Shown here: positions 9,771 to 21,615 of the stretch, piece by piece
How the letters are laid out: the number at the start of each line of letters is the position of its first letter
How positions within the stretch are numbered: position 1 is the stretch's first letter
DNA from: Chloranthus sessilifolius
Taxonomy: Eukaryota; Streptophyta; Magnoliopsida; Chloranthales; Chloranthaceae
Reading direction: 5' to 3'
DNA length: 64,000 nt
NCBI GenBank assembly: GCA_021018995.1
Contig: CM037595.1
Span: forward strand, 91,152,491 to 91,216,490
The notes under the pieces: generated by a model
Database searches by the model: none
The model's input: the letters and a program-made list of their open reading frames with translations, nothing else
Told to the model about the DNA's origin: nothing
Program-made: the position numbers and the translations under genes

Positions 9771-11975
9771 TGTGACGACCCGACTTTTCCAATCCTTACG
9801 GTATAGGAAAGGCCGGTTCATCAACTTATTGATTTCTCAATAAGCCGTATTCAAACAGAGGCCGGCACATAACAATGATCTAAAACAGAGGCAAAGCAGA
9901 GATAATTCATAATTCAAAAACTTGTAATAACAAATCTATCACGATGAGGAACCAAAAGGAACCACCGGTGATGGCCAATCCAACACCTAAACTAATGGTT
10001 CACGATGATGGTTCCTCAAGTGATATCAAAAAGAACAAAATAAGGCCTAGGGCCCAATATTCAAAACAATATTCAGACAAAATACCAAAATACAGGATCT
10101 AAAGGTCAAGGGAAGAACTCCTCAAGCAAGTCTAATTCCTCCTCAGAATATAATCGAGAATCCTCCAAATCCTCGGATCCCAAATCAGCCTCAAAGACTG
10201 TGGACGATAGTCGAGGGTGAGCTAACAAAAAGCCCAATAGAGGAAACAAATCTATTTGTATTTCATTATAAGTAAAGGTTTTCAAAAGATGTAATTCGGA
10301 TCAAACATGGTTTTCAAATGATGCTTTAAAGCGAAATCTCCAGTTCTAATCTTGAGTTAAAACGAATACATAAATCGATGTGTTCGAAAATCTTACAATT
10401 AGTATGCTTCTTGTCGAAATTTATAACTTAATTATATCTCTCAAATTCCTATAGCATGAGAGCAAAGTGTATACCGATGGGAAGACCCTCATCGACCATC
10501 GTTGTTCATGAACCCTTTTTCAATGCAACAAGCCCCTACGCAATGAGGGAAACTTGCATAAAGTTATACCGTCAACACGGTTGGTAGAATCTAGGCATCG
10601 CTCGACGCATCAAATCAAATGCAATTGCTAACACATATCAAGGCTTATTATTCATATCATATACCGATTTTCAAAGTTACGATTCAAAGGTCCGATTCAA
10701 AGATTAACCGAGGTTCGAGGTTCAAATTACAAAGTTCTTAATTTTAGCAAAGTATCCATGCCGAGGTTCTATGTCCATAATCAGATTTCAAATACATGCT
10801 TCTCAAGCGAAATAGTCAAAACAAATTCCTACTTATAATAGAATACAAATAATGTGTAGGGTTCCCTACCTTAACAAAGAGCTTCAAAATCACGACAACA
10901 AATTCCTCACCAAGGACTCCCAACAAATAAAACCTACATATATTAACACTTTCGGTTAATATAAGACAAAAATCAAACTAAAACTTGCATTAAAAATCCA
11001 ATAAAATTTTACGAATGCCAAAACAGATGTAAAATGTAATTTGTGGGTCAACTGAAATTCGATGGTCGAATTCAATTTCAACCTTGAATTCAAAACTACA
11101 CATCATCCCCCAAAATGGGAAAAATCACATCACCGGCCATCGATTTTAGATTGAACCACGCCCATCGATCACATGATTTTCTAAATTCCAAAATGGGAAA
11201 AATCGCACATCACCGTGGGCCATCGATTTTAGATTGAACCACCCATCGATCACATGATTTTCTAAATATCCCAAAATGGGAAAAATCGCACATCACCATC
11301 GATTTTAGATTGAACCACGTACCATCGATCACACAGATTTTCTAAATGGTCCCAAAATGGGAAAAATCGCACATCACTGGGCCACTGATTTTACATTGAA
11401 CCACGTACCATCGATCACAGATTTTCTAAATGGTCCAAAAATGGGAAAATCGCACATCACCGTGGCCATCGATTTTACATTGAACCACGCCCATCGATCA
11501 CATGATTTTTCTCACTCTCCACATCACTCTTCTCTTTCAATATATCAAACCGATCCTAAGACAATTTCAAAGCTAATCAATGGTTGAGATGTGAAGAGAG
11601 GTCTCAATCTCTAGATCTAGGATCAAACGAGCAAGGTCTTTAGAAGCTTAAATTCCAAAGAGAGTGGGAGAGTTAATCTTCTCTTGCACTCTCTCTCTCT
11701 CTTATAACCAAACTTAAGCAACTATAATATCTAGATTTTTTGTATTTGTAACTTATCCACTTAAGTTGAGAACATATCTGGTGTTAACCACCAACACCAA
11801 CCCAATAGTATAAGTTATCGATTTCATGACTTGCACACCTCTCGAGACCAACTCCTTTGGCCATTAGTCTTACCATAGCCTTAGCTTACCAAAAGTCCAA
11901 AAATATTCTACAGTATTTTCCGGGCACGCTTACCGAGGTAAACGAAAATATACCGAAAATATCAGGGATATTACA
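9771..11975 (-). mobile_element. Solo LTR of a C-type chromovirus
   Basis: It starts TGTGACGACCCGACTTTTCC and ends GGGATATTACA, like the LTRs of element C (40208 and 59730). CCACC at 9766-9770 and TCACC at 11976-11980 form the 5-bp duplication with one mismatch. No internal region is present, so an element was removed by LTR-LTR recombination. It shares the conserved LTR block near 10480-10600 with C and D, but the region that holds dyads in C holds a five-copy tandem array here. Confidence 0.85.
11111..11515. repeat. Five-copy tandem array, about 80-bp unit, in the solo LTR
   Basis: Units start with CAAAATGGGAAAAATC near 11111, 11188, 11271, 11352 and 11435. Each carries CACATCACC, CCATCGATTTTA, TTGAACCACG, CCATCGATCACA and GATTTTCTAAA. 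Each unit contains two ATCGAT steps about 25-30 bp apart. The array occupies the LTR position where the full elements carry phased palindromes. Confidence 0.85.
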
Positions 11976-12967
11976 TCACCAGACACACAATAATCTAGAG
12001 TATCATACAAAAATCCCCAAAATAAACGATAAACTAGTACCCCGACATCTAATAGAACTCGTCAGCTGGGGTATCAGTATCCTCCTCCTCAACCTCAGTC
12101 TCTGGATCAGGCTAGTAGTAAGGGTCGCTCTCGGTGTCGGGAGCTCTAGCCTCAGAACCTATAATTGTTATAGAAAACAGGGTGAGCTAACCATCTAAGC
12201 TTAGTAGAAGAATTTCAGTTAAAATTGCATCTTAATTATAAAACATGGTTGCAGAAGATATTGACAGAATTGAATAGATGCAAGCAGATGTTTCAGATAT
12301 GCAGAGTTTATCAAGCATGCAGATCTTATTAGAGTTTTCAGAATGTTATGTATACAGTGTTTAATCACTTAGAATAGTAAACTTAAGTAACTCCTGTGAG
12401 TATAGCATGTGGTAGCCAGATTTGGTTTGATGGGTAATCCCAACCATCGTCGTTCACATGAATAATTTCAGGAATGCAACAATGCGTCAACTATGGAGTG
12501 CAATTGCGCCGAGGATTTTCAAGCAGATGCACGATTGTGCCAGACACGGATATACCATCGAGTCGGTGAAATTCGTCAGATTATGAAACCTAAAATCACA
12601 TGCAAACATATAATACATAACGGAAATCAGGTGGCAGGTGACAGGTGTCAGATCGCAGGAGTCAGATATAACAGAGTTGTCACACATATGCTAAACATGA
12701 TTGGAAAGTAAAATCAGACTATGCAGTCGAATGCAGAAAATTTGGAACCCATGAGATCAAGAATAAATGTAATTTCAGTTGAATTCCTCTACCTCAGGTC
12801 AGACCTTTCTAAGCAAATCCAAAGCTTTTCTGAACGTCAGGGTCTAATCCTAGACCATAAATATAGTACACTAGGTGTCAGGTATGTCAGACCATTAGCT
12901 GGCATTGTGTCCAGCAGCTTTAAATTTACAAATTTCATACAAGTCAAAAACAGGGGTGATTGATAGA

Positions 12968-13591
12968 TCAACACCTTGATTGATCGATCAATCCTCCTCC
13001 TTGATTGATCAATGACCTCATTGATCGATCAATCCCCTCAAAATACTCACAGGTGACAAGGCCAATTGATCGATCAATAGCCTCTATTGATCAATCACCT
13101 CCTCTCATTGATCGATCAATGCTTCAATTGATCGATCAATAGCTCCTTAGTCTTCACACTTGACAGAGGAAAATTGATCGATCACCAACTTAGTTGATCG
13201 ATCAATCTGTCTCATTGATCAATCAATGACCTCATTGATTGATCACCAACCTAAATTTTTAAATTTCCCTCTTCCTGTACTCATTCTTATTTTATACAGA
13301 TTGATCAATCAATGCCCTTATTGATCGATCAATTCATGCCAGTGATCGATCAATACCCTTATTGATCGATCAATTCTTACCATTGATCGATCATTCTTTC
13401 TGTGATCGATCAATCCTCATAATTGATCGATCAATTAGCAAATTGATCGATCAATGCCTCTCGAGCATAGAACTTCCAGACAGATGCCTCCACTATTCCC
13501 ATTTAAGACTTATACGAATTGATCGATCAATGCTCATATTGATCGATCAATGCCTCTCATTGATCGATCAATTAAGTATTGATCGATCAAT
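12968..13591. promoter_or_regulatory. Phased palindrome array A1 (TTGATCGATCAA) in LTR of A
   Basis: About 23 copies or near-copies of TTGATCGATCAA. Starts run 13320, 13342, 13361, 13382, 13403, 13421, 13441 and later 13518, 13538, 13559, 13578, that is every 18-22 bp. Variants such as TTGATTGATCAA and TTGATCAATCAA are transitions at the central CpG. The spacers are unrelated in sequence, so this is not a simple tandem repeat. A protein-binding array is the natural reading; that is inference. Confidence 0.85.
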
Positions 13592-14339
13592 AATGACAGC
13601 TCTCTATCATTAATGGAGGTCTCCCATTTAACTTATTTAAACTCCTTTTTCATTAATGGTTTCTAACCACCTCACACACACACACACCTATACACACATA
13701 TTAGAAGCCTTAATTTCACCCTTCTCAAGTCTAAATGCTCACCTCTAATCGGGCCCTTTCGAGGTCTCAGCAAACGCGATCCGGAGGGTTTTGGATCTGA
13801 CTCTCGGAATTTATCGCCGGTATGACTCAGACATGGAGACTATCGGCTCCGGTTCAGCACGCGGAGACCTCACACATACCTAGACTATATGTGAGCTCGT
13901 CTTGTTGAACTCTCCACACCCTAATTCAGATCGACGCACGACCTCGGGTATCCCTAACCCTGTTTCCTCAAGAACTCACTCAGAACCCAACTTAGCTACA
14001 GATTTTTCAGGTCAAGAAGGAAGAGGAAGATGAAATTTAGGTATGCAATTCTTCTTCCTTCTCTTATAAGCTAAGGAACAGAATATCCTTGATATTTCTG
14101 TTTCCCATGACTTAAGCTCCGGAGTGGAGCACTTACACAGTCTCTACGGCGTAACACGCCGTATCAAAGTCTCTCAAGACTCGGATCTAAACGTGAGTTC
14201 CCACATGAATTCATCCACATGTGGATTAATATTATTTCTTATAATATTAATTTCAAAATTTTAAATATGTCTCGATTTTCATGCCGGGCATGCATATCGA
14301 AACAGTCAGGTTCTTATTCAGAATTTTAGGATTGTTACA

Positions 14340-14375
14340 TTATACCCCCCTTAGGAATTTTCGTCCTCAAAAATG
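14340..14375 (-). other. Polypurine tract region of A
   Basis: Immediately inside the left LTR the plus strand reads TATACCCCCCTTAGGAATTT then TCGTCCTC; on the minus strand this is a purine tract GGGGGG before the LTR. The GAATTTTCGTCCTC block recurs at the same place in B (25641) and C (42418) and is typical next to the polypurine tract of Tekay/Del-like chromoviruses. Confidence 0.75.
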
Positions 14376-15923
14376 TCAAGGAGGTGTGGTCATGTGGTAG
14401 TGAAAACAAGTAGATGAATATATCATGCGAAAAACAAAAATGCAGGTAGAACAGAATTTGGATGGAAAGCAGAGTAATATAAATACAATTATCAAAACAA
14501 AAGATACAGAGAAGAGTATAGTAAATCGGATGACGAGTAATGGTCGGCCGAGGCGAGTTGGCGGTGTACGGTAGTCGCGAGAGTCCACCGTATGCTGACG
14601 TGCATGAGCAATCATCGGCGTCGACGTGGTGGCATACAAGTGCTGCATGACGAGCTCGTGCATGCCCTCATGGTAATCCAGTCGATGATGAATTTGACGC
14701 TGGAATGCCTCCATCCCATCCAGCCTCTTATGTATACGCCAGTTACCCTCCACAAGCTCACGAAGCATCGCTGCGACGTCCACTGTGGAAGGAGGGGGAT
14801 GCGATGTGGTGGGACGAGGTGGCCGACGTGGTGTGGTGGTGATAGGTCGAGTAGACACCTCTGGCGGAGGTTGCTGATCAAGTGGTGCCTCCCCCTCTCC
14901 AAGTACTCAATCGGTGGGCGCCGCACCCTCCGTAACGGCAGGCTCAACGGGCTCAACGGCTTCCTCCTCTTCCTCTGGTAACCGCCTGACCAGAAGGTTG
15001 TAACTCTTGGTCCAGTCCTTGAGGTGAAATACCTTTGTGTTGTTGACCATCCGTGGCTCACTGGGAGCCAAACTATATGCCTCGCGTAGAGCAACTTATT
15101 ACTTCACCATCGTTGTGATCAGGCGAGCGTAGGGAAGCTGTTTCTTGGCCCCGGTCTTTATTTTGTCCGACATTAGGTCCTTGGCATTTAGGATGCCATC
15201 AATGACCAAATTTGCCACAGAGAACCAGCGGTTCTCAAAGGCAGAAAAGAGTGCCTATTGCACGACGTCAGTCCGTGAGGACTTGTGCAAGAACGGGTTG
15301 AGTGCACACTTGATATAGGTATCAAGCATCCACAACTGGTTAGGTAACTGGGCACGTGTGATGGATTGCCCCTTCCCATGTTGACCTTGGGTCATCTTGG
15401 TGACCACGTCGGGAAAAGGGACGTCTTTAATGTAAGGGGGCCCTAATCCATTGGTTTCAATATAGACCGACGTGCATTGTAGGGCAGCCGCTACATGAAA
15501 TTGGTTAAATTTGTACTCAAACCTGTCAATCGAAGTGACGAGTCGGTATCGGCTATTGCCCCAACGAAGGTTTTGGAAAAACAGCCTCACGATCCGGGGG
15601 CAATAATGATAGTGAAACGGCTCGAGTAGGGGTTTCAACCCGTGCTTTTGAATGTATCCCATGGTCCAAGTCATCTCGGGCCGATCCTCATAAAGCGTAG
15701 AGGCGAATACATATTCGGGGAGGAAGTTTTTGGAAGTCCACCATGGGTTGGGGACTTCGCGTTGAATTTGGGTCGGTATGGTCTCTTGGACGGGTGGAAC
15801 CACGTCCGCAACGGGTGCCACGGGTGGCACGATAGGTTGGGGAACGGGTTCGGGGGTTGGTACCGAAGCCCGAACCCGGGACGTCGGAAGCTTACGCGAA
15901 GCGCTCTTAGTACAGGGTCCCAT
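14376..15923 (-). pseudogene. Extra ORF (aORF) of chromovirus A, broken
   Basis: By comparison with B and C the start is ATG at 15923 (M-G-P-C-T-K-S-A-S-R-K-L), just after a non-homologous upstream extension of the frame. Order: basic N-terminus, Pro/Val-rich linker, core domain with W-W-T-S-K-N-F, P-R-I-V-R-L-F-F-Q-N and L-W-M-L-D-T-Y-I-K, then after a stop at 15255 the frame continues with A-L-F-S-A-F-E-N-R-W-F and P-Y-A-R-L-I. More stops lie near 15100 and 14910. The last piece (14376-14858) holds Pro-rich sequence and a heptad-like segment (M-L-R-E-L-V to M-Q-H-L-Y), a likely coiled coil. The core resembles domains catalogued as putative plant transposon protein; function is unknown. It is in the same orientation as gag-pol, between chromodomain and polypurine tract. 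Confidence 0.75.
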
Positions 15924-16086
15924 AGCGTAAAAATACCCAAATTTGATTAAAAACTCACAAGAAGAGAAAAGGTAGGGTTTACCGAATCGGCTGAGCGAAA
16001 ATCCAAGCAAATCATGCGGGAGAAAGAAGTCGGATGGCCGGAAAATGCGTCGGACAAAATCTGGAACACAAGGAAGGAAAAACCTC

Positions 16087-16401
16087 TTGATCGATCAACC
16101 TCTCGCGCCTCACAAATGAGCATTTAAAAAACCCAAACGCCACTTAAAACCTCAAGATTGATCGATCAATGCTTTTATTGATCGATCAATGGCGAAGCTA
16201 AAAGCCCTAACCCGATAACATTGATCGATCACTAACTTACTGTTGATCGATCAATGACACATGTATTGATCAATAAATACCCTTATTGAGATTAATACCT
16301 TTATTGATCGATCAATCAACAAAACTGAACATGAGGCTTCACCTATCATTGATCGATCACCTCAATATGTTGATCGATCAATCATTAAATTGATCGATCA
16401 A
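16087..16401. promoter_or_regulatory. Phased palindrome array A2 upstream of aORF A
   Basis: TTGATCGATCAA-type palindromes start at 16087, 16158, 16178, 16221, 16243, 16304, 16349, 16370 and 16390, plus a degenerate copy near 16265. Within groups the steps are 20, 22, 21 and 20 bp. The array lies between the end of the chromodomain (16601) and the start codon of the extra ORF (15923), so about 160-480 bp upstream of that start. The motif is the same as in this element's LTR. Confidence 0.85.
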
Positions 16402-16600
16402 TTAAGACCATGAAACAACTTCTTAACGCATTCATTTCCCTAATGCGATTAGACCGCACTTCGAAAGTGAGGGTATATGTACCTCACATACAGAACTCGC
16501 AATAGCATATTACACGAGTCAAATGATGCTTGCTTATACATGAGAAACACACAATTATGATGATGAATTTTAAGCGAAATTCATAAAATTACCTCTCAAG

Positions 16601-17990
16601 TCAGGTAAACAAGTGTAGATACTGCTTCCGAATCTCGGTTGTCCGCTCCCAAGTAGCTTCGAAAGATGAATGATTTCTCCACTTCACGAGTACTAGTGGA
16701 ATCAACTTGGTCAGCAAAACTTGATCTCTATGATCCAAAATCGCGATCGATTCCTCAATCACCGTCAGGTCCTCTTGCAACTCAATCGGCTGAAAATCCA
16801 AGACGTGAGTCGGGTCGCGCACATATCATCGTAGCATGGAAACATGAAAAATGTTATGCATGCTCGCCAACTGCGGTGGCAAAGCAATCCGATACATGAC
16901 TTCGCCAACCCATCTGAGTACCTCAAAGGGGCCGAAATATCGAGGACTCAACTTCCCTCGCTTCCCGAAGCACATAACGCCCTTGGTTGGCGAGATCTTC
17001 ACAAAGACCTTATCGTCGACCAGAAAACAGTGGTTAATTCCATAGCTAATAATTTTAACTAGGAAATAGTAAATTCCTCGAACGCATTTAAGTATACCTG
17101 AAACTCGATGTGCGTTCAATGGAGATCGGCATAGCTCTTTTGGTGACTTTAAGCAACCCTCAATCTTTCGCGGATCAACCGAACTATCCCGGTTACACTG
17201 TCCACGATATCAGGTCCCAAAACAAGCTTCTCACCGACTTCTTTCCAATTCAAAGGAGATCTGCATCGTCGTCCATACAAGGCTTCATAAGGTGTCATTC
17301 CAATACTCGACTGATAGTTGTTATTGTAAGAGAACTCGATCAAAGGTAAATGCTGATCCCATGAACCATGAAAGTCCAACATGCACGCAGCATATCCTCT
17401 ATGATCTGGTTCACTCTCTCAGTTTGCCCATCTGTCTGAGGATGAAACGTTGAGCTGAACTCCAGTCTAGAACCCATGCCTTCTTGAATTCATCGCCAGA
17501 ATTGCGACGTATAGAGCGGATCTCTATCACACATGATGCTGACCGGTATGTCATGTAACCGAACTATCTCCTTCATGTACAACTCTGCAAGCTTATTGGC
17601 TGTATACGTAGTCCGGTACGACAGAAAATGTGCAGACTTTGTCAATCTATCCACAATGACCCAGATGGCATTGTTCTTTCTCAATGTGCTCGCCAATCCC
17701 AAAATAAAATTCATAGAAATGGCTTCCCATTTCCACTTTGGCACTGGTAATGGTTGTAATAACTCTGCTGGATTCTGATGGTCTACTTTCACTTGCTGGC
17801 AGACCAAACATCAAGAAATATAATTCGCAACATCTTTCTTCAGTCCTCTCCACCAAAAACTCCGCTTGAGATCTTGATATATCTTGGTACTCTCAGGATG
17901 TATAGCATACGTCGATTTGTGTGCCTCTTTCAAAATCGTATCCTTCAGATCCTTATTATCAGGTATGCACATCCGATCTCTAAATAGCAA
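16601..17990 (-). pseudogene. Chromovirus A pol: integrase and chromodomain
   Basis: Minus-strand pieces give, in order, a zinc-finger segment (H-K-S-T-Y-A-I-H-P then C-L-V-C), the DDE core, the G-K-L-S-P-R-Y-F-G-P-F block and the chromodomain (I-L-D-H-R-D-Q-V-L, V-K-W-R-N-H, A-T-W-E-R-T). In the DDE core the first acidic residue is replaced: I-S-M-N-F-I-L-G-L has N where the family has D. The second Asp (C-D-R-D-P) and the Glu block (T-D-G-Q-T-E-R-V-N) are present. Frame breaks lie near 17488, 17383, 17120 and 16823. The enzyme would insert cDNA in the nucleus; the chromodomain would steer it to marked chromatin. This copy is dead. Confidence 0.85.
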
Positions 17991-18620
17991 GGTACCATCA
18001 TCCTTGATAGAGAAATTAGGTATGATCCCGTTGATCACATCTTTTCTAATGGCCATAAGCTCATCATCAATCATCTGGAGTTTACGCACGTTATCAAACA
18101 ACGTGAGTCGTATCACAATGGTAGCCATCAATACCCCTGAACCTTTGACGTCAATCAGTGTATCGCACAAGGCTAGGTCCTCTAGTAGATGCCACCTCTG
18201 CACTCTGGTGATAAGATGTGACAACTGAGCTGAAGACTTCCTGCTCAAAGCATCCGCCACAACATTGGCCTTCCCAGGGTGATACTGGATGGAACAATCA
18301 TAATCCTTTAAGAACTCCATCCATCTGCACTGTCGCATGTTCAAGTCCTTCTGGGTAAATAGATACTTGAGGCTTTTGAGGTCGGTGAATATGTCAAATG
18401 TCTCACCGTATAAGTAGTGCCTCCATATCTTTAGAGTAAAAACCACCGCTGCTATTCCAGATCATGCGTAGGATAATTCTTCTCGTGTTCCTTGAGCTGT
18501 CTAGAACCGTACGCGATAACCTTTTTGTGCTAATTGAGGACACAACCCAAACCGCTGTAAGATGCGTCACTGTATATAGCAAAACCTCCTCTGCTAGAAG
18601 GTATAGCTAGCACTAGTGCT
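17991..18620 (-). pseudogene. Chromovirus A pol: RNase H and linker
   Basis: The frame 17811-18446 includes the late RNase H block [11 protein letters not shown] and the following [16 protein letters not shown], which ends this domain in plant gypsy elements. The early Y-S-D-A-S block is in another frame near 18570-18590. RNase H would remove RNA from the RNA-DNA hybrid in the particle. A frameshift near 18450 separates the two parts. Confidence 0.8.
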
Positions 18621-19470
18621 ATAGTCAGACGCGTCTTGAGTTATTGGAAACTCTTCTCACACTGATCAGTCTAATCAAACTTAGCATTTTTCTTTGTGAG
18701 CTGTGTAAGCGGACTTGATAGTTTGGAGAACCCCTCTACAAATTGTCGGTAGTATCCTGCTAATCCAAGAAAGCTACGGACCTCGGTTACCATTCTCTGC
18801 TGTTCCCAATTTACGATCGCTTCAATCTTTGTCGGGTCGACCGTTATACCCTTAGCACAGACGATATGGCCTAAGAAACTAACTTGGTCCAGCCAAAACT
18901 CACACTAACTGAGCTTTGCATACAACTTGTGATCTCTGAGGGTCTGTAAAGCCACATGCAGGTGTCCTTCATGTTCTTCCTTTGTCTTGGAATAGACAAT
19001 GATATCATCTATAAAGACAACCACGGACTTATCCAAGTGTGGTTTAAACACTCGGTTCATCAGGTCCATAAAAGACGCAGGAGCGTTCGTCAATCCAAAT
19101 GGCTAACCAAAAATTCATAGTGCCCATATCTGGTTCTGAACGCTGTCTTCTCGACATCTTTTGCTTTGACTCTTAGCTGATGATAACCCAACCTCAAGTC
19201 AATCTTCGTAAAGAACCTCGCTCCTTGTAACTGATCAAACAGATCATCGATTCTAGGGAGCGAGTAACGATTCTTAATCGTCAACTTGTTTAACTGCTAA
19301 TAGTCAATGCACAAATGTATTGAACCATCTTTCTTCCTGACAAATAGTACTGGTGCTCCCCAAGGAGACACACTAGGTCGAATGAACCCTTTGTCAAGCA
19401 GTTCTTATAGTTGCTCCTTTAGTTCTTGTAATTCTGTTGGATCCATCCGATAAGGAGCCTTAGATACTGG
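18621..19470 (-). pseudogene. Chromovirus A pol: reverse transcriptase
   Basis: Visible motifs are [34 protein letters not shown] and the catalytic box V-F-I-D-D-I-I-V-Y, with both aspartates present. The domain is split by frame breaks at about 19088-19095 and by stops near 18903 and 19297. The following L-G-L-A-G-Y-Y thumb block is near 18760. Comparable RT is found in element C at 46.0-46.6 kb. Confidence 0.85.
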
Positions 19471-20060
19471 TTCAATACCCGGAACTAGATTTATTGCAAA
19501 TTCAATCTCCCGAGCTGGTGGTAATCCTGGTAAATCCTCAGGAAATACATCGAGGTACTCTCATGCACCATGAATATCGGATATCACATTAGTCTCTTCC
19601 CGCTGCTCTTGTAGGAAAGTCATATAACCACTGCATCCATTCTTCATCATCTTTTCGGCTCGAATGGTTGATATCAACAGAGCTACCTTAGATTTCACCG
19701 TGAAGAATTTGAATGGCCTTTCCTTTGGAGGGCGAAAAACTACAACTTTCCGAAGGCAATCGACGCTCGCATGATAAGCAGATAGCCAATCCATTCCAAG
19801 AATGATGTCAAACCCTTTCATATTTAGCAAAATTAAATCTATCAGCGTCTCGTGATCTTCTACCAACGCAATCACTGATTTACACACTGTGACTGCATTC
19901 ACTGAACTTTCCGTAGGAATAGACACCGTCAATATGAACTCTAAGTGCTCAGGAGTGACGCTCAATTCTTTCGTAAATTGAGGCCTAACAAATGAGTGTA
20001 GAACCTGGGTCTACCAAAACTCATGCTCGATGAAAATGAATATTACAACGCTGATATACC
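19471..20060 (-). pseudogene. Chromovirus A pol: aspartic protease
   Basis: The frame 19561-19965 carries the C-terminal half (G-F-D-I-I-L-G-M-D-W-L and A-S-V-D-C), the flap-to-end region typical of gypsy retropepsins. The active-site block V-D-P-G-S-T lies upstream near 20005-20020, followed by a one-base frameshift before the S-F-V-R-P block; an in-frame stop precedes it. The protease would cut the gag-pol polyprotein. Position 2 of the D-x-G box is Pro, also in element C. Confidence 0.8.
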
Positions 20061-20229
20061 TTCAGCTCACCTATAATTCAGCCACGCAACTAAATCAAGT
20101 GCTTACGATTGTGTATGTGTAATGTGCATTATCATCATAAATATTTAATCAAAATAATTCTACTTTACTAATTTCCAGTCCATCCTACTACAGAAATAAT
20201 CTTACTTTGAAATTTAATCATCCCTTGTA

Positions 20230-21511
20230 TGACATCATTTGATGTCAGAGCATCGGACGAGATAACAGCGTAAGCTCGACCTTGAACCACAGGTCAGGAT
20301 GATCTCTATGTAGACACTGATCCGGACCGTTCCTTGCCGTCAATGCTCTCCTCTGGGCAGTTCCTGACCAAGTGGCCCATCTTGCCACACCTAAAGCACG
20401 CTCCCGTATCTCTCCTACATTCCTCTGTCTTGTGTGATTTTCCACACTTTGCACATTATACTGCTGGAGTGAATGACGAGACCCTCAAAGATTCTTGTAC
20501 TACTGACGCTCCGGTACCAGAAGAACTAGACAGTCAGAATGGTCTGGAAAATGTAGGCACTGCTACTCTCTGGTACGAACTCGGCCCAGAAGAAATCACC
20601 AGTCGGGAGTGTGTAGGCTATCTCGGAGGTCTGGAGAATCTAGCCCTCTTGTTTTGCTCAAGGTCCTGAGATTGCCCCTGAAAAGACCTCTCCCGACTTT
20701 GCTTGTCTTTCCAAGCAAATTGCTTCTGATTTTCCTCTTCTTCTATGAGCGCGTTGGCCATAACTCTCTCATATGTCTCCATTTCCCACATGGCGACATC
20801 TTTCTATAGATTCTGCCTCAGGTTGAGCTGAAATTTCCGTGCTCTCATCAGCTCAGTGGCTACATGCTAGGGTGCGAACCTAGCTAGTCGATCAAACTCA
20901 GCACCGTACTCTCTTACTGACATCGCACCCTGCTTTAACTCTATGAATTTCACCTCCCACTGGTGCCTCACTATTTTCGAAAAGTACTTGTTGTAAAATA
21001 CTTCCGTGAACTCCTCCCATGTCCATGGAGTGTGAGGATACTCTTTCGCTCGATTTTGTGACACCGACTTCCACCAGGGTCTGGCATCACCATCCAATTT
21101 GAAAGTGGCCCAACGCATTTTCTCTACATCATTGCACTGGAGCACTTTGAAAAGTTTCTCCATCTCCTCTATCCAACCCTCGGCCTCTATGGGATCAGTT
21201 TGACCCGAGAAGTTAGGAGGTCTCATTTTCCTAAACTCGGCGAATCTGCTTGGCTGGTGAGGTGGTCTAGCTGCCTGCTAAGTCAGGGCAGCCGTCTACT
21301 GAGCGATGTTGGTAGCCAAGGCTTCCAACACCTGCTCCATTCTATCCTCATTGCTTCTTCTCCCTCCTCTCGGTCCTACCGGAATGGCATTTTCACCCGA
21401 TAGGAACCCCAATCCCCTAGATGTCCCAGCAACATCGGGAATATCTTGTAAAGGGACCTTTGGCTGTCCTTCTCTACCTCTGCTGCATCCGCCTCTGAAC
21501 TTAGGGCCCAT
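20230..21511 (-). pseudogene. Chromovirus A gag, broken
   Basis: The likely start is ATG at 21511 (M-G-P-K-F-R-G, Arg/Gly-rich). The capsid-like retrotransposon gag domain is in 20867-21226 with G-Q-T-D-P-I-E-A-E-G-W, R-P-W-W-K-S-V and Y-F-S-K-I-V-R. Frames change near 21290 and 20866. CCHC zinc knuckles are encoded near 20340-20470 (C-F-R-C-G-K-M-G-H, with the last Cys following). The nucleocapsid would bind element RNA. Immediately upstream is the primer site at 21601. Confidence 0.85.
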
Positions 21512-21600
21512 ACTGGTCTGTCATTGTGAAAACAATAACATCGATAAGTACATAGATTGTAAAAACAATTCATCTTGAACCCACAGTCAACCTAAAGCCT

Positions 21601-21615
21601 AGGCTCTGATACCAA
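21601..21615 (-). other. Primer-binding site of A (iMet-type)
   Basis: AGGCTCTGATACCAA on the plus strand is the complement of TTGGTATCAGAGCCT, which matches the 3' end complement of plant initiator Met tRNA. It directly abuts the right LTR (21617), proving the minus orientation. Confidence 0.85.

Larger units (their letters stand above)
8013..14339 (-). repeat. Chromovirus A, 3' LTR (left), with two insertions
   Basis: It matches the right LTR (21617 onward) block by block: 8013-8202, 9596-9770, 11976-14339 line up with 21617-21803, 21803-21968, 21969-23051 plus 28736-29343. Without the Tip100-like element and the solo LTR it is about 2.7 kb. It starts TGTGAC and ends TTACA. It contains the 23-copy palindrome array at 12968-13591. 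LTR copies differ at many positions, often C/T or G/A, so the insertion is not recent. Confidence 0.85.

Noticed and set aside
12493..12711. Plus-strand open frame repeated at 22388-22690 with high similarity
   Set aside because: Both lie in the two LTRs of A; similarity is due to LTR duplication, not protein conservation.
12968..13591. Regular short repeats with about 20-bp period suggested a CRISPR array
   Set aside because: Repeats are 12-bp palindromes with short degenerate spacers, inside a plant LTR, and recur in the second LTR; no cas genes and the genome is plant.
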